In this document: piece by piece, positions 16,553 through 25,000 of the stretch
Layout of the letters: the number at the start of each line of letters is the position of its first letter
How positions within the stretch are numbered: position 1 is the stretch's first letter
Assembly: GCF_006968745.1 (NCBI RefSeq)
Contig: NZ_CP030118.1
Coordinates: 2,988,654-3,052,653 of the forward strand
Direction of reading: 5' to 3'
DNA: 64,000 nucleotides
Origin: Brasilonema sennae CENA114
GTDB lineage: Bacteria > Cyanobacteriota > Cyanobacteriia > Cyanobacteriales > Nostocaceae
The notes under the pieces: generated by a model
What the model saw: the letters and a program-made list of their open reading frames with translations, nothing else
Database searches by the model: none
Told to the model about the DNA's origin: nothing
Made by a program: the position numbers and the translations under genes

Positions 16553-17551
16553 TTACAGGTAACATATATTTAAAGCTCCATTTCCTTTTAGCCATTGTTT
16601 TTGTTGAGCGGTTAAACCAACAACATCATTAAAAAGCGCTCCTTTGACACGAGAACCATAAAAATCAACTCCTTCAAGGTAGGCGTTTTTAAAATTCGCG
16701 TGTCTTAAATCTGTATTTCTCAGATTTGCCCTCTTTAGCACTGCACCTTCTAGGTTGGCATTAAATAAGGAAGCTTGTTCTAAATTGGATCCACTCAAAT
16801 CTGTGTTTAACAAACTGGCTAATTCCAAAGAAACTTCCACTAATATTGCATTAGTTAAATCAGCATGACTCAAATCTGCACCAATTAAATCAGCTTTAGT
16901 CAAGTCAGCTTCATTCAAAATTGTTTCTTGTAATTGCGCTTTCTCCAAGTCAACCCGCCGCAAGCAAGCCGCACGCAAAATAGCACCTTCACAGTTAGAT
17001 TCCCTGAGAATGGCATCATCAAGATTTGCGTCAGTCAAATCAGTTTCTTTGAGAATTGCTTTGAAAAGATTCGCCCTAGTTAAATCAGCGTGAGTTAAAA
17101 CTGCTCCTTGCAAATCAACCTCTGTTAAATTTGTCTCTATTAATTTAACAAACTTTAGGTTGGCATGATTTAATCGAGCGCTACTTAAGTTAGCTCCGCT
17201 TAAAGTCGCCTCATTGAGATTTGCCCATAACAGAGAAGCATGAAATAGATTTACCCAACTCAAATTAGCTTGATTCAAATTAGCTCGATTCAAGTCTGCC
17301 CAAACCAATTTACTTCCACTCAAGTTTACCTTACTGAGATCAGCACCATTGAAATTGGCATGACTAAAATCTGTACCACTAAGATCTACACCGCTCAAGG
17401 AAGCTTCACTGAAGCTCAGGTTCTGGAATTCTCTTTCCATTGCTGCATAGTCTTGAGGAATGTCATTTGGGTTCACATTCTTTCCTGATTTTTGATTTTT
17501 CATTTTCAATAGATTCAGGGGAGTCCCGTTTGGATATTCAGTTTTTGCCAC
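16553..17551 (-). CDS. Pentapeptide-repeat protein
   Basis: A 332-aa protein made almost entirely of A(D/N)LxX pentapeptides (for example LSGADLSKVNLSGSKLVWADL) from about residue 48 to 310, which fold into a right-handed quadrilateral beta-helix. The first 35 residues are charged and precede the repeats; an in-frame ATG at residue 17 is an alternative start. The end (VVGLTAQQKQWLKGNGAL) is the usual capping tail. No membrane helix. It lies 9 bp upstream of the AAA_35 gene on the same strand, so the two are likely co-expressed and the beta-helix may be a scaffold or effector for the NTPase. Confidence 0.9.
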   Translation of the reverse strand: MAKTEYPNGTPLNLLKMKNQKSGKNVNPNDIPQDYAAMEREFQNLSFSEASLSGVDLSGTDFSHANFNGADLSKVNLSGSKLVWADLNRANLNQANLSWVNLFHASLLWANLNEATLSGANLSSARLNHANLKFVKLIETNLTEVDLQGAVLTHADLTRANLFKAILKETDLTDANLDDAILRESNCEGAILRAACLRRVDLEKAQLQETILNEADLTKADLIGADLSHADLTNAILVEVSLELASLLNTDLSGSNLEQASLFNANLEGAVLKRANLRNTDLRHANFKNAYLEGVDFYGSRVKGALFNDVVGLTAQQKQWLKGNGALNICYL

Positions 17552-17996
17552 TAGGAGATCTGTATGAAATCAGACTTCTCTTTTTTTCATTCGTAGTCTT
17601 GCTAGTCTAGAGCGCAGTTATTAAGAGGTCTGTTTGTTGATAATGATAATCTGCTGTTAAGTAGATGGGTCAAAATATAGCAGGGAGCAGGGAGCAGGCT
17701 TGAAAATCCCGTGGTTTCCGTGTTTTCTCATTAGTTGATGTCCTAATCTACCTGGCAACTGCTATAAATATAAGATCGCTTGTCATTGCGATGCAAGTGA
17801 AGGCTGAGCAAAGACTGACCCCAGCTTCACTTGGATCCGTATGCTCTCGCTTGTCCGCTACATTAACGCTACAGACATCTTATATTTACAGCAGTTTTCA
17901 TTTAAATGAACCACACCGTTTGTAAGGGTGCAATGCCTTGCCTCCCTTGGACTGTGGTTTATTTACCTGAAAATGGCTGTAATTGCAATTACTTAC
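17552..17996. other. Repeat-filled spacer downstream of the SBP-repeat gene
   Basis: Non-coding. In order it holds a block (17606-17660) matching the 3' flank of the vWA gene (22026-22082), a TATAGCAG-ended MITE-like element (17676-17766), a short GATCGCTTGTCATTGCGATG stretch, and a block (17889-17980) matching 27403-27480 upstream of the vWA gene. The last three look like insertions between the SBP gene and its original 3' flank. Confidence 0.6.
17676..17766 (+). repeat. MITE-like element, copy A (TATAGCAG...CTGCTATA)
   Basis: Ends TATAGCAG and CTGCTATA are inverted. The right half (ATTAGTTGATGTCC then TAATCTACCTGGCAACTGC) is nearly identical to copies at 50889-51003 and 58090-58201. No open frame, so it would be mobilised in trans. 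Confidence 0.65.
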
Positions 17997-20900
17997 TTAT
18001 TGGTTTAACTCTAACACAGGTTTAAACGGCTTAAATGTCTTGATGTCCACGCAGGCAGTTCTATCTAGCTTGGTTCTGAGTTCAGTGGTCAAGGTGACTA
18101 GCGTTTCGACAAGAGTTTCACGGTCGGTTAGGCAGCCTTTAATTGCCATCAGTTCTCCCAGAATCCACTCATAGAGCTGTCTGTCTGCACTGTTCATGAG
18201 TACAATCAGTTCGTTCTTAGTTGTTATGATTTGGTTGATATGAGTGTTATCGATTTCCTGGCTAATATTCTGGATCATCACAGAGATTTCATTTTGTATT
18301 TTTTGGTCATAAATATTCTCAATTTGCTGACTGATGTAGTATTTCAAATCAGTATTATTATTGACAAGCTTTTGGGAAATAACTCTGTTGAATGTCTCTT
18401 GATCGCCTATTGTGTTGATCATCTCATCCACGTGCTGTGTAACCAGATCTATAAATGTCCGATTCCAATCGTTACGCAGGTTCTCAATCTTGTTATTAAT
18501 TTCAGGACTGTTGGCAACTAAGTTGACAATCTCGTTGTTCACTTCAGTGTTGTTTACACGATGCTGTAAGCGTCGGTCAATGTACTGGTTTAACTCCTCA
18601 TTGTTATTGACAATGTTGTGGGTAATCAATGGGATGTGATGTTGGAGCTTTTGGTCATAAATGTTGTCAATTTGCTGACTAATGTAGTGGTTCAAATCAG
18701 TATTATTATTGACAAGCTTTTGGGAAATAACTCTGTTGAATGTCTCTTGATCGCCTATTGTGTTGATCAGCTCATCCACGTGCTGTGTAACCAGATCTAT
18801 AAATGTCCGATTCCAATCGTTACGCAGGTTCTCAATCTTGTTATTAATTTCAGGACTGTTGGCAACTAAGTTGACAATCTCGTTGTTCACTTCAGTGTTG
18901 TTTACACGATGCTGTAAGCGTCGGTCAATGTACTGGTTTAACTCCTCATTGTTATTGACAATGTTGTGGGTAATCAATGGGATGTGATGTTGGAGCTTTT
19001 GGTCATAAATGTTGTCAATTTGCTGACTAATGTAGTGGTTCAAATCAGTATTATTATTGACAAGCTTTTGGGAAATAACTCTGTTGAATGTCTCTTGATC
19101 GCCTATTGTGTTGATCATCTCATCCACGTGCTGTGTAACCAGATCTATAAATGTCCGATTCCAATCGTTACGCAGGCTCTCAATCTTTTTGTTAATTTCA
19201 GGACTGTTGGCAACCAGGTTTACAATCTTGTTGTTAATTTCAGGACTGTTGTTTACACTATCCTGTAAGCGTCGGTCAATATACTGCTTTAATTCCTCAT
19301 TGTTATTGACAATGTTGTGAGCAATCAATGGAATGTGATGTTGGATCTTCTGCTCATAGGTGTTGTCGATTTGTTGGCTGATGTATTGGTTAAATTCAGC
19401 ATTATTATTGATAAGCTTCTGAGTAATAAGTCTGTTGAATGTCTCTCGGCTACCTATTGTGTTCATTCTCTCATCCACATGCTGTGTAACCAAAGTAATG
19501 AATGTCCGATTCCAATCGTTACGCAGGCTCTCAATCTTTTTGTTAATTTCAGGACTGTTGGCAACCAGGTTTACAATCTTGTTGTTAATTTCAGGACTGT
19601 TGTTTACACTATCCTGTAAGCGTCGGTCAATATACTGCTTTAATTCCTCATTGTTATTGACAATGTTGTGAGCAATCAATGGAATGTGATGTTGGATCTT
19701 CTGCTCATAGGTGTTGTCGATTTGTTGGCTGATGTATTGGTTAAATTCAGCATTATTATTGATAAGCTTCTGAGTAATAAGTCTGTTGAATGTCTCTCGG
19801 CTACCTATTGTGTTCATTCTCTCATCCACATGCTGTGTAACCAAAGTAATGAATGTCCGATTCCAATCGTTACGCAGGCTCTCAATCTTTTTGTTAATTT
19901 CAGGACTGTTGGCAACCAGGTTTACAATCTTGTTGTTAATTTCAGGACTGTTGTTTACACTATCCTGTAAGCGTCGGTCAATGTACTGCTTTAATTCCTC
20001 ATTGTTATTGACAATGTTGCGGGCAATCAATGGAATGTGATTTTGGCTCTTTTGCTCATAGATGTTGTCGATTTGCTGGTTGATGTAGCGGTTCAAATCA
20101 GCATCATTATTGACAAGCTTTTGGGAAATAATTCTGTTGAATGTCTCTCGGCTACTTATTGTGTTGACCAGTTCATCGGCATGCTCTGTAGCCAGACTCA
20201 TAAAAACCAGATTCCAATCGTTACGCAGGCTCTCTATCTTTTTGTTAATTTCCGGACTGTTGTTTAGACTATGCTGTAAGCGTCGGTCAATGTACTGCTT
20301 TAATTCCTCATTGTTATTGACAATGTTGTGAGCAATCAATGGAATGTGATTTTGGATCTTCTGCTCATAGGTGTTGTCGATTTGCTGGTTGATGTAGCGG
20401 TTCAAATCAGCATCATTATTGGTAAGCTTTTGGGCAATAATTCTGTTAAATGCCTCTCGGCTACTTATTGTGTTGACCAGTTCATCGGCGTGCTGTGCAG
20501 CCAGACTCATAAAAGCCAAATTCCAATCGTTACGCAGGCTCTCAATCTTTTTGTTAATTTCAGGACTGTTGGCAACCAAGTTCACAATTTCGTTGTTAAT
20601 TTCAGTTGTTCTGCGTCGCCGTCTGTTAAGTAACCACCAAAGTAATATTAGTAAAGGAATTCCTGCTAACAAGAGAAGCCACCACCAGGGAAATCCTTGC
20701 CCGGTTGCCTCACTAGCTGTAGGTACAAGCGCAACATTAGCAGTAGATGCAGGGTTGGGAGAAGAACCAGTGGCTACTACTGATGTTCCTGAACCAGAAC
20801 CACTGGTTGCTGAACCGGAACCACTGATTGCTGCACTAGAACCACTCGTTATAGATTGGCGCACTGCTTCAGCTTCCTGCTGTTTGGCAGCTGCTAAAAT

Positions 20901-21776
20901 TTCTTGTCCCGGTGCTGAAGTTGCAAAGCCCAGAAAAGCTAGGGTTGCTGGAGTAGCAGTTTCCTTTCGATAAACATACCCCCGAGGTTGGGAATAGGGA
21001 TAACGGGGATCAGTAGGCATGGTTTTGTGCATGGGCAAAACCCGGACATTCGGCAAATTCAGTACTTGATCTGCGATCGCATAACTAATTCCATCCTTAC
21101 CCAGTGCCTGCACAATCGTTGCAGTGTCGTCTTGGGACAGCCTGGTTGTGTTAGCTCCATTTTTAAACGGGGCTTTTTTGAAAATAGCGTAAGTGCTCAG
21201 CGAACGCCGCGTGTCGCTATACTCGGGATGGTCAATAAATCGAATCTTACCAGGAGTGCCTCCTACCTGTGACCAGTTTGTGATCTCCCCTCGAAACATC
21301 TTGGCGAACTGCTCGAAGGTGAGGTTTTTCTTAAATGGATCGTCAGAACCTACGATAATCGCGATCTTCTCCCGACTAACAGGAGTGGCAACAAGTCCCT
21401 GACCCTTCTCCTTATCCGTGAGTGGGCGTCCAATGGCTGCCATATTGATGTCACCTCGCAGCAGTGCTGCTAATGCTCCATCTGTTCCACCCGATGCCAG
21501 CTCAACTTTGGTGCCCGGAAACTTCTGTTCAAACCGTTTTCTCAACGCTTGATTAATTACTGTCATGCTGCTCGAACCGTCCACTTTCACCGTTGTCCCA
21601 CTCGGTAGTGAATTGGGAAGCGGGAAAGAGGGGCTTGGACTGTTAGATTGAGCAACAACAGGAGCGAGCAGAATCGATGGCAAAGATGCCACTAGCGAGT
21701 GAGTAGCTGTCAGGCCTAGCACTGCCATCACAATCTGCGCAAATTTTTTCCTAAAGGATTTTTTAGAGCGAAACAT
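17997..21776 (-). CDS. Membrane-anchored PstS-like binding protein with seven C-terminal tandem repeats
   Basis: 1259 aa. Residues 1-43 form a signal peptide; about 55-300 is a PstS-like periplasmic binding domain (VDGSSSMTVINQALRKRF, ASGGTDGALAALLRGDINMAAIGRPLT, FRGEITNWSQVGG). A Gly/Ser-rich spacer (305-345) leads to one TM helix (362-384) followed by RRRRR, a stop-transfer signal placing the rest in the cytosol. From 391 to about 1180 come seven repeats, mostly 117 aa (NSPEINKKIESLRNDWN ... NHIPLIAHNIVNNNEELKQYIDRRLQ), predicted helical. The last 80 residues (ADRQLYEWILGELMAIKG, then RTACVDIK) are nearly identical to the end of the next gene. I infer an outside-ligand sensor with a cytosolic multimerisation stalk. 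The family is not recognised beyond the binding domain. Confidence 0.85.
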   Translation of the reverse strand: MFRSKKSFRKKFAQIVMAVLGLTATHSLVASLPSILLAPVVAQSNSPSPSFPLPNSLPSGTTVKVDGSSSMTVINQALRKRFEQKFPGTKVELASGGTDGALAALLRGDINMAAIGRPLTDKEKGQGLVATPVSREKIAIIVGSDDPFKKNLTFEQFAKMFRGEITNWSQVGGTPGKIRFIDHPEYSDTRRSLSTYAIFKKAPFKNGANTTRLSQDDTATIVQALGKDGISYAIADQVLNLPNVRVLPMHKTMPTDPRYPYSQPRGYVYRKETATPATLAFLGFATSAPGQEILAAAKQQEAEAVRQSITSGSSAAISGSGSATSGSGSGTSVVATGSSPNPASTANVALVPTASEATGQGFPWWWLLLLAGIPLLILLWWLLNRRRRRTTEINNEIVNLVANSPEINKKIESLRNDWNLAFMSLAAQHADELVNTISSREAFNRIIAQKLTNNDADLNRYINQQIDNTYEQKIQNHIPLIAHNIVNNNEELKQYIDRRLQHSLNNSPEINKKIESLRNDWNLVFMSLATEHADELVNTISSRETFNRIISQKLVNNDADLNRYINQQIDNIYEQKSQNHIPLIARNIVNNNEELKQYIDRRLQDSVNNSPEINNKIVNLVANSPEINKKIESLRNDWNRTFITLVTQHVDERMNTIGSRETFNRLITQKLINNNAEFNQYISQQIDNTYEQKIQHHIPLIAHNIVNNNEELKQYIDRRLQDSVNNSPEINNKIVNLVANSPEINKKIESLRNDWNRTFITLVTQHVDERMNTIGSRETFNRLITQKLINNNAEFNQYISQQIDNTYEQKIQHHIPLIAHNIVNNNEELKQYIDRRLQDSVNNSPEINNKIVNLVANSPEINKKIESLRNDWNRTFIDLVTQHVDEMINTIGDQETFNRVISQKLVNNNTDLNHYISQQIDNIYDQKLQHHIPLITHNIVNNNEELNQYIDRRLQHRVNNTEVNNEIVNLVANSPEINNKIENLRNDWNRTFIDLVTQHVDELINTIGDQETFNRVISQKLVNNNTDLNHYISQQIDNIYDQKLQHHIPLITHNIVNNNEELNQYIDRRLQHRVNNTEVNNEIVNLVANSPEINNKIENLRNDWNRTFIDLVTQHVDEMINTIGDQETFNRVISQKLVNNNTDLKYYISQQIENIYDQKIQNEISVMIQNISQEIDNTHINQIITTKNELIVLMNSADRQLYEWILGELMAIKGCLTDRETLVETLVTLTTELRTKLDRTACVDIKTFKPFKPVLELNQ
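18240..20606 (-). repeat. Seven in-gene tandem repeats, 309-351 bp each
   Basis: Period is 351 bp (117 codons) for most units, 348 for the most C-terminal ones; the second unit is shorter (about 309 bp) because the INNKIVNLVANSPE segment is missing. Two neighbouring units (about 19180-19530 and 19531-19881) look identical at DNA level, and two more (about 18560-18900 and 18910-19250) nearly so, which points to recent unequal crossing-over or gene conversion. Confidence 0.9.
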
Positions 21777-22082
21777 TTATATTGACCTCAATAACAGTTA
21801 GCAGTTTTACGCAGGGACGAAAGCAAATACTGTTTTCATGCTTGGGAACAGTATGATGTTTCATTAGTTTCATTTTTTTTAATTTTCCTTATTTTAGTAA
21901 AAGACGGGCAAAATGCCCGTCCCACAATCAAATCATGTAATTCTGGTTATTAACCTCCTAAATACTAATGTGGTTGCACGGGTGACAATTTGATGTAGTT
22001 ATTCAGGGTGGCAATTACATTGGCTTGCTCATCCAGACCGCAGTTATGAACAAGTCTGTTTGTTGATGATGACAATCTGCTC
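21777..22082. other. Spacer between the two giant genes
   Basis: Holds the terminator of the vWA gene (21899-21921), the presumed promoter of the SBP-repeat gene, and, next to the vWA stop, a block (22026-22082) also present downstream of the SBP gene. No coding signal. Confidence 0.55.
21899..21921 (-). terminator. Rho-independent terminator of the vWA gene
   Basis: On the minus strand GACGGGC-ATTTT-GCCCGTC forms a 7-bp GC-rich hairpin followed by TTTTAC. It lies about 160 bp after the vWA-gene stop and before the SBP-repeat gene, so the two giants are probably separate transcripts. Confidence 0.75.
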
Positions 22083-25000
22083 TTATTGCTTAGGTTGTAG
22101 CAAGGCAGGTTTGAACGGCTTGACGCTCTTGATGTCTACGCAGGCGGTTCCATCCAGCTTGGTTCTGAGTTCAGCGCTAAAGGTGACTAGCATCTCGACA
22201 AGAACCTCACGGTCGGTTAAGCAGCCTTTGATTGCCATGAGTTCTCCCAGAGTCCACTCATAGAGTTGTCTGTCTGAATTGTTCATCAGCACAGTCAATT
22301 CGTTCTTGGTTGTGATGATTTGATTGACAAGATCATCCACCTTGATGTTGATGATATTTGCGATCCGGGTATTGAATGTGTCTGTGTCGCCTATGATGTT
22401 GATCACTTGGTCAACGTACTGTCTCACCAGATTTATGAATGTCTGACTCCACTCGTTGCGGACGTTGTCAATCTTGATGTCAATATCTCTGTAGACGTTG
22501 TTAATCTTGTTGTTGATTTCTGGACTGTTGACAACGAAGTTGACAATCTCATTATTTATTTCAATGTTGTTGGTTACATTTTGCTGTAAGCGTCGGTCGA
22601 TGTACTGATTTAAGCCCTCATTATTATTGACAATCTTCTGAGTAATTAGATGCAAGTTATTTTGTACCTTTTGCTCATAAGTGTTGTCGATTTGTCGGCT
22701 GATATACTGGTTGAGTTCAATATTATCATTGACAAGGTTTTGAGTAATCAGTCTGTTGAATGTATCTGTACCGCCGATGATGTTGCTCAGTTCATTGACG
22801 TGCTGTGTAGCCAGATTGATGAATGTCCGATTCCACTCGTTGCGTAGGTTTGAAATCTTGTTGTTAATTTCTGGACTATTACTAACGAAGTTGACAATCT
22901 CGTTGTTCACTTCAGTGTTGTTGTTTACAGTGTGCTGTAAGCGTCGGTCGATGTACTGATTTAAGCCCTCATTATTATTGACAATCTTCTGAGTAATCAG
23001 ATGCAAGTTATTTTGTACCTTTTGCTCATAAGTATTGTCGATTTGCTGGCTTACGTACTGGTCAATATCAGCATTATGATTAACAAGCTTCTGGGTAATG
23101 ACTCTGCTGAATGTATCTGTACCACCGATGATGTTGCTCAGTTCATCAACGTGCCGTGTAGCCAGATTGATGAATGTCTGATTCCACTCGTTGCGCAGGT
23201 TTGAAATCTTGTTGTCAATTTCAGTACTGTTGGCAACCAAGTTGACAATCTGATTGTTCACGTCAGTGTTGTTGGTGACACTGTGCTGTAAGCGTCGGTC
23301 GAAGTACTGGTTTAACTGCTCATTGTTATTCACAATGTTGCGAGTAATCGCAGAGATGTTATTTTGTACTTTTTGCTCAAAAGTGTTGTCAATTTGCTGG
23401 CTGACGTACTGGTCAATGTCAGTATTATTATTGACAATTTTCTGAATAATCAGTCTGTTGAATGTATCTGTACCACCGACGATGTTGCTCAGTTCATCCA
23501 CATGCTGTGTAGCCAGATTGATGAATGTCTGATTCCACTCGTTGCGCAGGTTTGAAATCTTGTTGTTAATTTCAGTACTGTTGGCAACCAAGTTGACAAT
23601 CTGGTTGTTCACGTCAGTGTTGTTGGTGACACTGTGCTGTAAGCGCTGGTCGAAGTACTGGTTTAATTGCTCATTGTTATTCACAATGTTGCGAGTTATC
23701 GCAGGGATGTGATTTCGTATCTTTTGCTCATAGGTGTTGTCAATTTGCTGGCTGACGTACTGGTCAAGGTCAGTATTGTTGTTGACAATATTTTGAGTAA
23801 TTAGGTTGATGTTATTGCGTACCTTTTGCTCAAAGGTTTGGTCGATTTGCCCATCAACATGGCGATCTATGTATTGGTTGAGTTGCTGCTGATTTACAAG
23901 GTTGTTAATAATTAATTCGACATTGTTACGTATCTTTTGCTCGAAGGTTTGGTCAATTTGCCCATTAACATGTTGGTCGATGTGCTGGTTAAGTTCCTGC
24001 TTACGTAAGACACTGTTAACAATTAATCCGATATTACTACGTATCTTTTGCTCAAAGATTTGGTCGATTTGCTGATTAACATGCCGATCAATGTACTGGT
24101 TGAGTTCCTGTTTATTGAGAATATTGTTGACAATTAATCCGATATTGCTGCGTATCTTTTGCTCAAAGTTTTGGTCAAAGTACTGGCTGATCTGCTGGTT
24201 AATTCTCTGAGATATCTCAACGTTAATCCTTTGTTGCAGAAGCCTATCTATGTAACCAGACCAGTCTTGCAAGTGCTGAGTGACACTAAACTCCATCTGC
24301 TCTACATAGGCATCCATCGTGTACCTGACTTTCTCTACTTCTATAGCCAGGTTCTTGAAGTGTTTCTCATAATTCTTCAAGAGCCAATGTTCGAGCTGAT
24401 CCCAATACTTAGCTTCTAGCTCAGCATCATTTTCATTTATCACCTTGAAAGATGCACTAATCTGCTGCAAGCGTTCTTCTAACTTCTGCTTGTACTCGGC
24501 TTCGTTAATCTGTATGGTGAACTTGTTAACACCCACTGGTTCACGACTGACAGATCCACCTGTGGCTTGAATATTTGTCACAGTCTCGCTTGAGCTGTTC
24601 GCACCCACTGGTTCACGACTGACAGGTCCACCTGTGCTTTGAATATTTGTCACAGTCTTCGTTGTAGTGGTTTGTCCTTGACTTGTGACAGTCTTGGTTG
24701 TGCTTGTTGTGTTTGTCTTTTGCTTTTTCTTCTCAGCCAGTTCAGCTGCACTCACTGGTTCTATTGCCAGAATAATTTGTCCTTCGTTATCTTCCTTATA
24801 GGTGTCAACAAATAAACCTGTAATGGTTGTTTTTTCTTTGACCTCTAAAATGACTTCATCTTTGAGACCATTCAAGGAAGACCAACTTTCTTCAACTTCA
24901 ATGCCAGTTAGTTTTGTAATAAACTTTCCGCCTTTGACCCAAAGTAAAGCCCAAGGTTCTATGTTAAACTTCTTGCTATCTGACCAATAGCTAGCACTGC

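Noticed and set aside
18240..20606. CRISPR-like array
   Set aside because: Regular repetition is present but the unit is about 351 bp, lies in one long reading frame and has no short repeat-spacer structure; no cas gene is seen.
18231..20973. A ladder of plus-strand open frames of 70-180 codons antisense to the binding-protein gene
   Set aside because: They recur with the 351-bp repeat period, have Cys/Leu/Ile-rich translations without family character, and mirror the real minus-strand frame.
22060..23555. Plus-strand open frames antisense to the vWA gene
   Set aside because: Same reason: shadows of coding repeats.
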